Assembly: GCA_001507425.1 (NCBI GenBank)
Contig: LMAJ01000007.1
Coordinates: 242,598-306,597, forward strand
Source of the DNA: Flavobacteriaceae bacterium CRH
Lineage (GTDB): Bacteria; Bacteroidota; Bacteroidia; Flavobacteriales; Flavobacteriaceae
DNA length: 64,000 bases
Direction of reading: 5' to 3'
Shown in pieces: positions 1 through 9,200 of this stretch. The stretch's first letter is position 1. Each line of letters begins with the position of its first letter. A program made the translations under genes and the position numbers. Below the pieces are notes generated by a model that did not search any database, was not told the origin of the DNA, and saw nothing but the letters and a program-made list of their open reading frames with translations.

Positions 1-1
1 A

Positions 2-886
2 AATAAAGAAGCGTTTCGTGATTATCTTCAATTAGAGAAAAAATATTCTCCTCATACGGTTAATGCTTATTTAAATGATATCGCATTTTTTGAAGCGTTT
101 AACAAAGCTAATTTTGATCAGGATAATATAGAGAAAGTGAATTATGGACAGATTAGAAGTTGGATTGTTTCTTTAGTTGATGAAAATATTTCCAACGTAT
201 CTGTAAATAGAAAAATGGCTTCCTTAAAAAGCTTTTATAAATTTCTATTAAAAACAAAGCAAATAGAAGTCAGTCCAATGCTGAAGCATAAAGCATTGAA
301 AACACCTAAAATTATTCAGATCCCGTTTTCTGAAAAAGAACTTACAGATTTAATCCGGCAAATCGATGATCCTGTCGGTTTTGAGGAAATTCGGGACAAA
401 CTTATTGTTGAGATGTTTTATACAACGGGAATGAGAAGGGCGGAGTTGATACATTTAATGTTGCGAAATGTAGATTTGTCTTCAAATGTTATTAAGGTTT
501 TAGGGAAAAGAAATAAGGAGCGTATTATTCCTGTTTTGCCTGTTATTGTTGAGCAGCTTCGTTTATATTTAAATGAACGTGCTTCTGTAGAAAATATAGT
601 TGATGATGATTTTTTCTTTATTTCAAAAAAAGGGTTAAAATTGAGCGAATCTTTTGTGTATCGATTAATAAATTCTTACTTTAGTAAAGTCTCTGAAAAG
701 GTAAAGAAAAGTCCTCATGTGCTTCGGCATACTTTTGCGACCCATTTGCTAAATAACGGAGCAGATTTAAATTCAGTTAAAGAATTATTAGGGCATTCGA
801 GTTTGGCGTCTACGCAAGTTTATACTCATAATAGTTTAGCAGAGCTTAAAAAGGTGTACAGTGACGCACATCCAAGAAATAAATAA
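2..886 (+). CDS. xerC: Tyrosine recombinase XerC/XerD family (5' end outside window)
   Basis: Site-specific tyrosine recombinase, probably the one that resolves chromosome dimers at dif with a partner Xer protein. The reading frame is open to the left edge: residues before the first internal start codon (YLQLEKKYSPHTVNAY) are a typical SAM-like N-terminal Xer domain, so the true start lies just outside. About 294 residues are visible against roughly 295-300 for the family. The catalytic Arg is in TTGMRRAEL, the HxxR motif is HVLRH (nt 713-727), the second His is in LLGHSS, and the nucleophile Tyr is at nt 821-823 (QVYTHN). The next gene hpf starts 34 nt after the stop. The C/D assignment is inference; the family is certain. 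Confidence 0.9.
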   Translation, partial: NKEAFRDYLQLEKKYSPHTVNAYLNDIAFFEAFNKANFDQDNIEKVNYGQIRSWIVSLVDENISNVSVNRKMASLKSFYKFLLKTKQIEVSPMLKHKALKTPKIIQIPFSEKELTDLIRQIDDPVGFEEIRDKLIVEMFYTTGMRRAELIHLMLRNVDLSSNVIKVLGKRNKERIIPVLPVIVEQLRLYLNERASVENIVDDDFFFISKKGLKLSESFVYRLINSYFSKVSEKVKKSPHVLRHTFATHLLNNGADLNSVKELLGHSSLASTQVYTHNSLAELKKVYSDAHPRNK

Positions 887-920
887 TAATTCTGAAATGT
901 TTAACCCTAAAATTAGTATT

Positions 921-1223
921 ATGAAGGTAGATGTTCATGCCGTTAACTTTACTGTTGACAGAAAGTTGGTAGATTTTATTCAGGAAAGAATGGATAAATT
1001 GGAAAAATATTACGATCGAGTTGTCTCGGCTGACGTTTTTTTAAAAGTTGAAAGAACAAGTGATAAAGAGAATAAAGCGGTTGAGATTAAGATTAATGTT
1101 CCTGGAGATGATTTTTTGGTTAAAAAACAATGTAAAACATTCGAAGAAGCAGTAGAACTTTCGGCAGAATCTTTAGAGCGTGTATTGGTAAAAAGGAAAG
1201 AAAAAATAAGAACACATATATAA
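921..1223 (+). CDS. hpf: Ribosome hibernation-promoting factor (HPF/YfiA family, short form)
   Basis: Small ribosome-associated protein that binds the 30S decoding region in stationary phase and stops translation. The 100-aa product starting MKVDVHAVNF has the length of short HPF/YfiA proteins and the family pattern: an N-terminal beta strand, an amphipathic helix (LVDFIQERMDKLEKYYDRV), then DVFLKVE and a basic C-terminus (VLVKRKEKIRTHI). An upstream ATG at 861 would add 20 residues unlike the family and overlap xerC, so 921 is preferred. It probably shares a transcript with the recombinase gene. Confidence 0.9.
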   Translation: MKVDVHAVNFTVDRKLVDFIQERMDKLEKYYDRVVSADVFLKVERTSDKENKAVEIKINVPGDDFLVKKQCKTFEEAVELSAESLERVLVKRKEKIRTHI

Positions 1224-1247
1224 TTGAAATTTTTTTCAAAAAATGTT

Positions 1248-1276
1248 TTGATTCAAAGATAAAATAGCTACATTTG
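1248..1276 (+). promoter_or_regulatory. Bacteroidota-type promoter of the tRNA-tuf operon
   Basis: TTG at 1248-1250, an 18-nt spacer and TACATTTG at 1269-1276 match the Bacteroidota/Flavobacterium consensus TTG-N17-23-TAnnTTTG. Transcription would begin near 1282, about 30 nt before tRNA-Thr(TGT), so this likely drives tRNAs, tuf and part of the downstream operon. Confidence 0.75.
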
Positions 1277-1277
1277 C

Positions 1278-1304
1278 AGTCCGTTAGAAATAGCGGGCTT
1301 TTTT
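1278..1304 (+). terminator. Hairpin plus T-run at the tRNA operon start
   Basis: AGTCCG (1278-1283) can pair with CGGGCT (1294-1299), including one U-G pair, followed by six T. It may end the xerC-hpf transcript, or form a 5' leader hairpin of the tRNA transcript, because it overlaps the expected start site of the promoter at 1248-1276. Confidence 0.45.
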
Positions 1305-1313
1305 ATTGATATT

Positions 1314-1387
1314 GCCAGCGTAGCTCAGTTGGCTAGAGCAGCTGATTTGTAATCAGCAGGTCGTGGGTTCGAGTCCCTCCGCCGGCT
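1314..1387 (+). tRNA. tRNA-Thr (anticodon TGT)
   Basis: A cloverleaf can be folded by eye: acceptor GCCAGCG/CGCCGGC, D arm with GCTC...GAGC, anticodon stem GCTGA/TCAGC with loop TTTGTAA (anticodon TGT), T arm with TTCGAGT. The acceptor stem has an A4-C69 mismatch and the T stem a U-U mismatch. No CCA is encoded. Confidence 0.93.
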
Positions 1388-1440
1388 CAAAATATTTCAA
1401 ATTCGATTTGAAATTGTTCATGCAATTATTGATAAAAAAA

Positions 1441-1521
1441 GGGGAGATACTCAAGCGGCCAACGAGGGCAGACTGTAAATCTGCTGTGTGAACTTCGCAG
1501 GTTCGAATCCTGCTCTCCCCA
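1441..1521 (+). tRNA. tRNA-Tyr (anticodon GTA)
   Basis: Class II tRNA with acceptor GGGGAGA/TCTCCCC, anticodon stem GCAGA/TCTGC around loop CTGTAAA (GTA), a long variable arm typical of bacterial tRNA-Tyr, and T arm GCAGG-TTCGAAT-CCTGC. The discriminator is A at 1521 and CCA is not encoded. Confidence 0.95.
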
Positions 1522-1545
1522 CAAAAAAAAGAAGTTGAGATTTCG

Positions 1546-1594
1546 GATTTTAGATTGTTAAAAATCTGAAAGCTAAATTCAAAAATCTAAAATC
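1546..1594. repeat. Inverted repeat where tRNA-Gly would be expected
   Basis: GATTTTAGATT (1546-1556) is the exact reverse complement of AATCTAAAATC (1584-1594), with AT-rich sequence between. It occupies the spacer between tRNA-Tyr and tRNA-Thr(GGT), where E. coli has glyT. Confidence 0.7.
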
Positions 1595-1604
1595 AGAACT
1601 CTCT

Positions 1605-1676
1605 GCCGGTGTAGCTCAGGGGTAGAGTGCTTCCTTGGTAAGGAAGAGGTCTCGGGTTCAATTCCCGACATTGGCT
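1605..1676 (+). tRNA. tRNA-Thr (anticodon GGT)
   Basis: Acceptor GCCGGTG/CATTGGC (two G-U pairs), anticodon stem CTTCC/GGAAG with loop TTGGTAA (anticodon GGT), and T arm TCGGG-TTCAATT-CCCGA. It lies 54 nt before tuf, as thrT precedes tufB in E. coli. No CCA is encoded. Confidence 0.94.
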
Positions 1677-1730
1677 CAAGTAAGTAGGAAATTGAAATTA
1701 ATATATAACTAAGATTAAAAATTAAGTAAA

Positions 1731-2918
1731 ATGGCAAAGGAGAATTTTAATCGTTCCAAACCGCACTTAAACATAGGTACAATTGGACACGTGGATCACG
1801 GAAAAACTACATTAACTGCTGCAATTACAAAAGTATTGTCTGATGCAGGTTACTGTCAAGCAAAATCGTTTGATCAAATCGATAACGCTCCAGAGGAGAA
1901 AGAAAGAGGTATTACTATTAATACATCACACGTAGAGTATGAAACAGCTAACCGTCACTACGCTCACGTTGACTGTCCAGGTCACGCGGATTATGTAAAG
2001 AACATGGTTACTGGTGCTGCTCAAATGGACGGAGCTATCTTAGTAGTTGCTGCTACAGATGGTCCAATGCCACAAACTCGTGAGCACATCCTTTTAGGTC
2101 GCCAGGTTGGTATTCCTAGAATGGTAGTTTTCATGAACAAAGTAGACATGGTTGATGACGCTGAGTTATTAGAGCTTGTTGAAATGGAAATCAGAGATTT
2201 ATTATCTTTCTACGAATATGATGGAGATAATGGTCCTGTAGTTCAAGGTTCAGCTTTAGGAGGATTGAATAATGATCCTGCTTGGGTTCCTAAAATCATT
2301 GAATTAATGGAAGCTGTTGATAATTGGATCGAAGAACCAATTCGTGATACTGCAAAACCATTCTTGATGCCAGTTGAGGATGTATTTACAATTACTGGTC
2401 GTGGAACTGTTGCTACAGGTCGTATCGAAACTGGTATTGCTAATACAGGTGATGCTGTTGAAATCATTGGTATGGGAGCTGATAAATTGACTTCTACTAT
2501 TACAGGAGTTGAGATGTTCCGTAAAATCCTTGATAGAGGTGAAGCTGGAGATAACGTAGGTTTATTGTTAAGAGGTGTTGATAAAGAATCTATCAAAAGA
2601 GGAATGGTTATCATTAAGCCAGGATCAGTAAAACCACACGCTACTTTCAAAGCTGAGGTTTATATCTTGAAAAAAGAAGAAGGTGGACGTCATACTCCAT
2701 TCCATAATAACTACCGTCCACAGTTCTACGTACGTACAACTGACGTAACAGGAGTTATTACTTTACCAGAAGGAGTAGAGATGGTAATGCCAGGAGATAA
2801 CTTAACTATCAATGTATCTTTATTAAGCCCAATCGCAATGAGCGTAGGTTTACGTTTCGCTATCCGTGAAGGTGGTAGAACTGTAGGTGCAGGTCAGGTT
2901 ACTGAAATCGTAGGATAA
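1731..2918 (+). CDS. tuf: Elongation factor Tu
   Basis: GTPase that delivers aminoacyl-tRNA to the ribosomal A site. At 395 aa it has the full family length. The G1 loop is GHVDHGKT (residues 19-26), followed by the effector Thr region (RGITI), the DCPGH G3 motif, NKVD (G4, about 136-139) and a G5 segment with SAL. Domains II and III follow ([15 protein letters not shown]; the C-terminus ends [16 protein letters not shown]). It starts 54 nt after tRNA-Thr(GGT) with no promoter motif between, so it is likely co-transcribed with the tRNAs, a layout shared by many bacteria. Codon use is regular, as for a highly expressed gene. Confidence 0.99.
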   Translation: MAKENFNRSKPHLNIGTIGHVDHGKTTLTAAITKVLSDAGYCQAKSFDQIDNAPEEKERGITINTSHVEYETANRHYAHVDCPGHADYVKNMVTGAAQMDGAILVVAATDGPMPQTREHILLGRQVGIPRMVVFMNKVDMVDDAELLELVEMEIRDLLSFYEYDGDNGPVVQGSALGGLNNDPAWVPKIIELMEAVDNWIEEPIRDTAKPFLMPVEDVFTITGRGTVATGRIETGIANTGDAVEIIGMGADKLTSTITGVEMFRKILDRGEAGDNVGLLLRGVDKESIKRGMVIIKPGSVKPHATFKAEVYILKKEEGGRHTPFHNNYRPQFYVRTTDVTGVITLPEGVEMVMPGDNLTINVSLLSPIAMSVGLRFAIREGGRTVGAGQVTEIVG

Positions 2919-2933
2919 TCCTATAAATATTAT

Positions 2934-2975
2934 AAAAAGCCAGTTGATTTTCTTAACTGAAATCACTGGCTTTTA
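2934..2975 (+). terminator. Hairpin terminator after tuf
   Basis: AAAAGCCAGT (2935-2944) pairs with ACTGGCTTTT (2965-2974). It sits between tuf and tRNA-Trp, so it may uncouple tuf abundance from the secE-nusG part of the operon. Confidence 0.7.
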
Positions 2976-2978
2976 ATT

Positions 2979-3049
2979 ACGGGCGTAGTTCAAGGGTAGA
3001 ATAGCGGTCTCCAAAACCGTTGATGGGGGTTCGAATCCCTCCGCCCGTG
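2979..3049 (+). tRNA. tRNA-Trp (anticodon CCA)
   Basis: Acceptor ACGGGCG/CGCCCGT, anticodon stem GCGGT/ACCGT around loop CTCCAAA (CCA), T arm GGGGG-TTCGAAT-CCCTC. The discriminator is G3049, the tRNA-Trp identity base. It lies 18 nt before secE, the usual trnW-secE-nusG arrangement. Confidence 0.95.
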
Positions 3050-3067
3050 CAATAAAAAATATATCAA

Positions 3068-3265
3068 ATGACAAAAGTTACGAATTATTTATCAGAGGCT
3101 TTCGAAGAGTTAAAGTCAAATGTTACTTGGCCTGCTTGGGCTGAGGTTCAAAAATTGACAATTGTTGTAGCTGTATTTTCGGTTTTATTCGCTTTGGCAA
3201 CATGGGGAGTAGACGAATTTTTTGCAAAAGCTTTGGCTGGATTTTTTAACTGGTTAAAAGGATAA
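3068..3265 (+). CDS. secE: Preprotein translocase subunit SecE
   Basis: Essential small subunit of the SecYEG channel. The 65-aa protein has an amphipathic N-terminal helix (YLSEAFEELKSNVTWPAWAEVQ, with the SecE signature VTWP) followed by one transmembrane helix of about 20 residues (LTIVVAVFSVLFALATW). The short single-span form is usual outside Enterobacteria. It lies between tRNA-Trp and nusG, its almost universal position. Confidence 0.97.
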   Translation: MTKVTNYLSEAFEELKSNVTWPAWAEVQKLTIVVAVFSVLFALATWGVDEFFAKALAGFFNWLKG

Positions 3266-3275
3266 TTTTTTTGTG

Positions 3276-3827
3276 ATGGCAGATAATAATGTGAAAAAAT
3301 GGTATGTAGTTAGAGCTGTAAGCGGACAAGAAAATAAAGTCAAAGCTTACATCGAAACTGAGATTGCCAGATTAGGTATGGGTGATTATGTTTCCCAAGT
3401 TTTAGTGCCTACAGAAAAAGTAGTTACTGTAAAAGAAGGAAAGAAAATGTCTAAGGATAAAGTTTATTTCCCTGGATATGTTATGATCGAAGCCAATTTA
3501 GTTGGTGAGATACCTCATATTATTAAGTCTATTACTAGTGTAATTGGATTTTTAGGTGAGATCAAGGGCGGAGAGCCTGTTCCTTTGAGACTTTCTGAAG
3601 TAAATAGAATGTTAGGTAAAGTTGATGAGTTAGCTGTAAATACAGATACTCGTTCTATTCCTTTCAACTTAGGTGAAACTGTTAAAGTGATCGATGGTCC
3701 ATTTAACGGATTCAACGGAACGGTTGAAAAAATCAATGAAGAAAAGCGTAAACTTGAAGTAATGGTTAAAATTTTCGGAAGAAAAACGCCATTAGAATTA
3801 AGCTTTATGCAAGTTGAAAAAGTATAA
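3276..3827 (+). CDS. nusG: Transcription termination/antitermination protein NusG
   Basis: Binds the RNA polymerase clamp to increase processivity and links it to Rho or ribosomes. The 183-aa protein has an NGN domain (about 1-110: KWYVVRAVSGQENKVKAYIE, then VYFPGYVMIEA) and a C-terminal KOW domain (GETVKVIDGPFNGFNGTVEKI). A GTG at 3273 precedes the ATG at 3276 in the same frame; the ATG is preferred. It is 10 nt after secE, so the two are co-translated. Confidence 0.97.
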   Translation: MADNNVKKWYVVRAVSGQENKVKAYIETEIARLGMGDYVSQVLVPTEKVVTVKEGKKMSKDKVYFPGYVMIEANLVGEIPHIIKSITSVIGFLGEIKGGEPVPLRLSEVNRMLGKVDELAVNTDTRSIPFNLGETVKVIDGPFNGFNGTVEKINEEKRKLEVMVKIFGRKTPLELSFMQVEKV

Positions 3828-3849
3828 TTTTTGTTACATCTATAATAAC

Positions 3850-3878
3850 CACTGTAATCGCTTCCAATGATTACGGTG
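3850..3878 (+). promoter_or_regulatory. Leader hairpin between nusG and rplK
   Basis: CACTGTAATC (3850-3859) pairs with GATTACGGTG (3869-3878), with one U-G pair and a 9-nt loop. There is no T-run directly after, so it is not a typical terminator. In E. coli the L1 protein represses rplKA through a site in this leader; a similar role here is inference. Confidence 0.45.
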
Positions 3879-3894
3879 TTAAATTTTTTAAAAA

Positions 3895-4332
3895 ATGGCT
3901 AAAGAAATTAGTAAGGTAGTTAAACTACAAGTTAAGGGAGGTGCTGCGAATCCGTCGCCACCGGTTGGACCTGCTTTAGGAGCTGCTGGGGTTAATATCA
4001 TGGAGTTCTGTAAGCAATTCAATGCTAGAACACAAGATAAACCTGGCAAAATATGCCCAGTACAAATTACTGTGTATAAAGACAAATCATTTGATTTTGT
4101 TGTAAAAACTCCTCCAGCTGCTGTCCAATTATTGGAAGCTGCAAAGCTAAAGTCTGGATCAGGTGAACCAAATCGTAAAAAAGTAGCTAGCGTTACTTGG
4201 GACGTTATCAAAGCAATTGCTGAAGATAAAATGGTAGATCTAAATGCATTCACAATCGAATCTGCAATGAGCATGATCGCTGGAACTGCTAGATCTATGG
4301 GTATAACTGTATCAGGAGATGCTCCTTTTTAA
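3895..4332 (+). CDS. rplK: 50S ribosomal protein L11
   Basis: Forms the GTPase-associated centre with 23S rRNA. The 145-aa length is standard. The N-terminal domain has [20 protein letters not shown], where the two prolines of the thiostrepton-binding region are present, and the C-terminal RNA-binding domain carries AGTARSMGI. It is followed 13 nt later by rplA, the universal L11-L1 pair. Confidence 0.98.
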   Translation: MAKEISKVVKLQVKGGAANPSPPVGPALGAAGVNIMEFCKQFNARTQDKPGKICPVQITVYKDKSFDFVVKTPPAAVQLLEAAKLKSGSGEPNRKKVASVTWDVIKAIAEDKMVDLNAFTIESAMSMIAGTARSMGITVSGDAPF

Positions 4333-4345
4333 TTAAGAGAAAGAA

Positions 4346-5035
4346 ATGGCAAAATTAACAAAAAAGCAAAAAGAGGCTGCTTCAAAAATTGAAAAGAATA
4401 AACTATACTCTTTAAAAGATGCTGCTGCATTAATTAAAGTTATAGCTTCTGCAAAATTTGATGAGTCTGTTGATATCGCAGTTCGTTTGGGTGTAGATCC
4501 AAGAAAAGCGAATCAAATGGTTAGAGGTGTGGTTACATTACCTCATGGAACTGGTAAAGACGTTAAAGTATTAGCATTAGTTACTCCAGATAAAGAAGCG
4601 GAAGCTAAAGAAGCTGGAGCTGATTATGTAGGTCTTGATGATTACTTACAAAAAATTAAAGATGGTTGGACAGATGTTGATGTTATCATCACGATGCCGG
4701 CTGTTATGGGTAAATTAGGTCCATTAGGTCGTATTTTAGGACCTAGAGGTTTAATGCCAAACCCTAAAACAGGTACTGTAACTATGGATGTTGCAAAAGC
4801 TGTTGCAGAGGTTAAAGCTGGTAAAATTGACTTTAAAGTTGATAAAACTGGTATCGTACATGCAGGAATTGGTAAAGTTTCTTTTGGAGCTGAGCAAATT
4901 TATGACAATGCACACGAAATTATTCAAACATTAATCAAACTTAAACCAACTGCTGCTAAAGGTACCTACATTAAAGGTATTCACCTTACAAGCACTATGA
5001 GTCCTGCAATTGCATTGGACCCTAAAGCAGTATAA
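4346..5035 (+). CDS. rplA: 50S ribosomal protein L1
   Basis: L1-stalk protein that helps release tRNA from the E site and in many bacteria represses its own operon. The 229-aa length is normal. The hallmark [19 protein letters not shown] is present in the second domain, and the C-terminus ends with the RNA-contact region ([15 protein letters not shown]). It is 13 nt after rplK and 22 nt before rplJ, so the operon continues without a break. Confidence 0.98.
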   Translation: MAKLTKKQKEAASKIEKNKLYSLKDAAALIKVIASAKFDESVDIAVRLGVDPRKANQMVRGVVTLPHGTGKDVKVLALVTPDKEAEAKEAGADYVGLDDYLQKIKDGWTDVDVIITMPAVMGKLGPLGRILGPRGLMPNPKTGTVTMDVAKAVAEVKAGKIDFKVDKTGIVHAGIGKVSFGAEQIYDNAHEIIQTLIKLKPTAAKGTYIKGIHLTSTMSPAIALDPKAV

Positions 5036-5057
5036 TTGGTAGTTAATAATTTTTAGT

Positions 5058-5558
5058 ATGACTAGAGAAGAAAAATCAATCGCGATTGAAGATTTAACTG
5101 CACAGTTAGCTGGTACAAATATTATTTATGTATCTGATATTTCTGGATTAAACGCAGAAACAACTTCAAACTTGAGAAGAGCTTGTTTTAAAGCAGGTAT
5201 TAAATTAGAGGTTGTGAAAAATACTTTGCTTGCAAAAGCAATGGAAGCTTCTGCTAATGACTATGGTGATTTACCTTCAGTATTGACTGGTAATAGTGCT
5301 ATATTTATTTCAGATGTTGCAAATGCACCTGGAAAAATAATTAAAGATTTCAGAAAAAAATCGGCTAAACCTTTATTAAAAGGAGCTTATATTAACTCTG
5401 AAATTTATATTGGAGATGATCAATTAGATGCATTAGCAACTATTAAATCTAAAGAAGAACTTCTTGGAGAACTTATTGGGTTATTGCAGTCACCAGCACA
5501 AAGAGTTATCTCTGCTTTACAAAATCAATTCGCAAACAGCGAAGAGACAGAAGCATAA
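5058..5558 (+). CDS. rplJ: 50S ribosomal protein L10
   Basis: Base of the L7/L12 stalk. The 166-aa protein has the conserved N-terminal rRNA-binding part (TREEKSIAIEDL; LRRACFKAGIKLEVVKNTLLAKA) and a C-terminal helix that anchors L7/L12 dimers (LLQSPAQRVISALQNQF). It lies between rplA and rplL. Its start is AUG with a weak Shine-Dalgarno sequence, as is common in this phylum. Confidence 0.97.
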   Translation: MTREEKSIAIEDLTAQLAGTNIIYVSDISGLNAETTSNLRRACFKAGIKLEVVKNTLLAKAMEASANDYGDLPSVLTGNSAIFISDVANAPGKIIKDFRKKSAKPLLKGAYINSEIYIGDDQLDALATIKSKEELLGELIGLLQSPAQRVISALQNQFANSEETEA

Positions 5559-5566
5559 TAACAAAT

Positions 5567-5591
5567 GCAGGGAATTCGATTTCCTTGCTGC
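5567..5591 (+). promoter_or_regulatory. Hairpin between rplJ and rplL
   Basis: GCAGGGAA (5567-5574) pairs with TTCCTTGC (5581-5588), one G-U pair, without a T-run. It may adjust the L10 to L7/L12 ratio or protect the processed mRNA; the role is not known from sequence. Confidence 0.4.
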
Positions 5592-5649
5592 TTAATTAGC
5601 GCACAATAAATAAATTATATTTTACAAATCATTTTAAACGATAGAAAAA

Positions 5650-6021
5650 ATGGCAGATTTGAAACAATTCGCAGAACAATTAGTTAACTTAACAGTTAAA
5701 GAAGTTAACGAATTAGCAACAATATTAAAAGACGAGTATGGTATCGAGCCTGCTGCTGCAGCTGTAGTAGTTGCTGCTGGTGGTGGAGAAGGTGCTGCTG
5801 AAGAAGCACAAACTGAATTTACAGTTGTATTAAAAGAAGCTGGAGCTTCTAAATTAGCAGTTGTAAAATTAGTAAAAGAACTTACAGGTTTAGGTTTGAA
5901 AGAAGCTAAAGATGTAGTTGACGGTGCTCCAAGTAACGTTAAAGAAGGTGTTTCTAAAGAAGAGGCTGAAGGTCTTAAAAAATCATTAGAAGAAGCTGGA
6001 GCTGTAGTTGAATTAAAATAA
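5650..6021 (+). CDS. rplL: 50S ribosomal protein L7/L12
   Basis: Acidic stalk protein that recruits translational GTPases. The 123-aa protein has an N-terminal dimerisation helix pair (about 1-35), an Ala/Gly-rich flexible hinge ([19 protein letters not shown], about 36-54) and a compact C-terminal domain with the factor-binding helix ([20 protein letters not shown]). The length and hinge are typical. It is the last gene before the rplL-rpoB leader. Confidence 0.98.
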   Translation: MADLKQFAEQLVNLTVKEVNELATILKDEYGIEPAAAAVVVAAGGGEGAAEEAQTEFTVVLKEAGASKLAVVKLVKELTGLGLKEAKDVVDGAPSNVKEGVSKEEAEGLKKSLEEAGAVVELK

Positions 6022-6043
6022 TTCAACTCGGTTTTAAGAACTA

Positions 6044-6087
6044 GGTTTAGGTCCTGAGTGAACACTCAAAGGCCTAAACCATTTTTC
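6044..6087 (+). terminator. Attenuator-like terminator between rplL and rpoB
   Basis: GGTTTAGG (6044-6051) and GAGTG pair with CACTC and CCTAAACC (ending 6080), followed by five T. It is a strong two-part hairpin placed where E. coli has the partial rpoBC terminator that keeps RNA polymerase subunits below ribosomal protein levels. Confidence 0.7.
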
Positions 6088-6173
6088 GTATAATAAAATA
6101 TATCAAGTTTTATTATCAAATAGTTTAAAATACGAAAAAGTTTTTGATCAATACGAAGAAAAAAAATTGAACT

Positions 6174-6181
6174 TACTTTTG
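6174..6181 (+). promoter_or_regulatory. Possible internal rpoB promoter (-7 element)
   Basis: TACTTTTG matches the TAnnTTTG -7 box and lies after the attenuator, about 100 nt before the rpoB start. The nearest upstream TTG (6144-6146) is 27 nt away, longer than usual, so this is a candidate only. Confidence 0.35.
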
Positions 6182-6284
6182 GTTTATTTTTAAAGATGTA
6201 TTGATTATAATAAGAAAGTATAGATTAAACAGTGTGTTTTTACACAAAAAAATTACTTTTTTTTAATCAAAATTTTGTCCATTG

Positions 6285-9200
6285 ATGATAACAAATCAGA
6301 CTGAAAGATTGAATTTTGCCTCTACAAAAAATATTCCTGACTATCCAGATTTTCTAGATGTTCAGGTTAAATCTTTTAAAGATTTCTTTCAATTAGAAAC
6401 GAAATCTGACGAAAGAGGCAACGAAGGGTTATACAACACCTTCATGGAAAACTTCCCAATTACAGATACAAGAAATAACTTTGTATTGGAATTCCTAGAT
6501 TATTTTGTTGATCCGCCACGTTATACAATTCAAGAATGTATAGAGAGAGGTCTTACTTATAGTGTGCCTTTAAAAGCCAGGTTAAAACTATATTGTACAG
6601 ATCCAGAACACGAAGATTTTGAAACTATTGTACAAGATGTTTATCTTGGAACAATACCTTACATGACTCCAAGCGGTACTTTTGTTATCAATGGTGCTGA
6701 GCGTGTAGTAGTATCTCAACTACACCGTTCTCCTGGGGTTTTCTTTGGTCAATCATTCCACGCAAATGGAACAAAACTTTATTCTGCCAGAGTAATTCCT
6801 TTTAAAGGTTCTTGGATAGAATTTTCTACAGATATCAACAGCGTAATGTATGCTTATATCGATAGAAAGAAAAAATTACCGGTTACAACTTTATTCCGTG
6901 CTATTGGATTCGAAAGAGATAAGGATATCCTTGAAATTTTCGACCTTGCTGAAGAAATTAAAGTATCTAAAACAGGTATTAAAAAATATATTGGAAGAAG
7001 ACTTGCTGCACGTGTATTGAACACTTGGCACGAGGATTTCGTTGATGAAGATACCGGTGAGGTAGTTTCTATTGAACGTAACGAGATCATCCTTGATAGA
7101 GATACTATTATCGACAAAGATAATGTTGAAGAAATCATCGATTCTAACGTTAAATCTATTTTGTTACATAAAGAGGATAATAACCAGGCAGATTATGCTA
7201 TTATCCACAATACATTACAAAAAGATCCAACAAACTCTGAAAAAGAAGCTGTTGAGCATATTTACAGACAATTGCGTAATGCAGAACCGCCTGATGAAGA
7301 AACTGCTCGTGGTATTATAGATAAATTGTTCTTCTCTGATCAACGTTATAACTTAGGTGAAGTTGGTCGTTACAGAATGAACAAAAAACTTGGTTTAGAT
7401 ATCCCAATGGAAAAGCAAGTGCTTACCAAAGAAGATATCATTACCATTGTAAAATATTTGATCGAATTGATCAACTCTAAAGCAGAGATTGATGATATCG
7501 ATCACTTATCAAACCGTCGTGTTAGAACAGTTGGTGAACAATTGTCTCAACAATTCGGTGTTGGTTTAGCACGTATGGCCAGAACTATTCGTGAGAGAAT
7601 GAACGTTAGAGATAACGAGGTGTTTACACCAATCGATTTGATCAATGCTAAAACATTATCATCGGTTATCAACTCTTTCTTTGGTACGAACCAGTTGTCT
7701 CAATTTATGGATCAAACGAATCCATTAGCTGAGATTACACATAAGAGAAGACTTTCTGCCCTTGGACCTGGTGGACTTTCGAGAGAGAGAGCTGGATTTG
7801 AGGTTCGTGACGTTCACTATACACACTATGGTCGTTTATGTCCGATTGAAACTCCAGAGGGACCAAACATTGGTTTGATTTCATCTCTTGGTGTTTATGC
7901 AAAAGTTAACGGAATGGGTTTCATCGAAACTCCTTACCGTAAAGTTACAGATGGTGTAGTTGATTTAGTAAGTACACCTATCTATTTAAGTGCTGAAGAA
8001 GAAGAAGGAAAAATGATTGCTCAGGCAAACATTGAAATGGATGCTTCTGGTAAAATTACAGCTAGCAATGTTATTGCTCGTGAGGAAGGTGACTTCCCGG
8101 TTGTTGAGCCTTCTGCAGTACATTATACAGACGTTGCTCCTAACCAGATTGCTTCGATTTCGGCTTCATTGATTCCTTTCTTGGAACATGATGATGCGAA
8201 TAGAGCCTTGATGGGATCTAACATGATGCGTCAGGCGGTTCCTTTGATCCGTCCGGAAGCACCAATTGTTGGTACAGGTTTAGAGCGTCAGGTAGCTTCA
8301 GATTCTAGAGTATTGATTAATGCTGAAGGAGATGGAACTGTAGAATATGTTGATGCTAATATCATTACTATCAAATACGACCGTACTGAAGAAGAAAGAA
8401 TGGTAAGTTTTGATGCTGATGAAAAAACATACAACTTAATTAAATTTAGAAAAACCAATCAAGGTACAAGTATCAACTTGAAACCAATCGTAAGAAAAGG
8501 GGACAGAGTTATTCTTGGACAAGTATTATCAGAAGGATATGCTACTCAAAATGGTGAATTAGCTTTAGGTAGAAACTTAAAAGTTGCGTTCATGCCATGG
8601 AAAGGGTATAACTTTGAGGATGCGATTGTAATTTCTGAAAAAGTAGTTCGTGACGATATTTTTACTTCTATCCACGTTGATGATTATTCATTAGAGGTTA
8701 GAGATACTAAGTTAGGAAATGAAGAGTTAACAAACGATATTCCTAACGTTTCTGAAGAAGCTACTAAAGATTTAGATGAAAACGGTATGATCAGAATTGG
8801 AGCTGAGGTTAAACCTGGCGACATTCTTATCGGAAAAATTACACCAAAAGGAGAATCAGATCCTACTCCGGAAGAGAAATTGCTTCGTGCAATCTTCGGG
8901 GATAAAGCAGGAGATGTAAAAGATGCTTCATTAAAAGCTTCTCCATCTTTACATGGTGTAGTTCTTGACAAAAAATTATTTGCAAGAGCCGTAAAAGATA
9001 AACGTAAACGTACTCAGGATAAAGATGCTTTAGGCGCTTTAGAAATGGAATTCGAAACTAAATTTGTTGAATTAAAAGACAGATTGGTTGAAAAATTATT
9101 CCTGATCGTTAACGGAAAAACATCTCAGGGTGTAATGAATGATTTGGGTGAAGAAGTTTTACCAAAAGGTAAAAAATATACTCAGAAAATGCTTTACGCA

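Noticed and set aside
2243..2650. Antisense reading frame over tuf
   Set aside because: A shadow of a highly biased gene; the tuf frame is certain and the antisense product has no family features. The same applies to other long antisense frames over rplK, rplL, rpoB, rpoC, acnB and kdpB.
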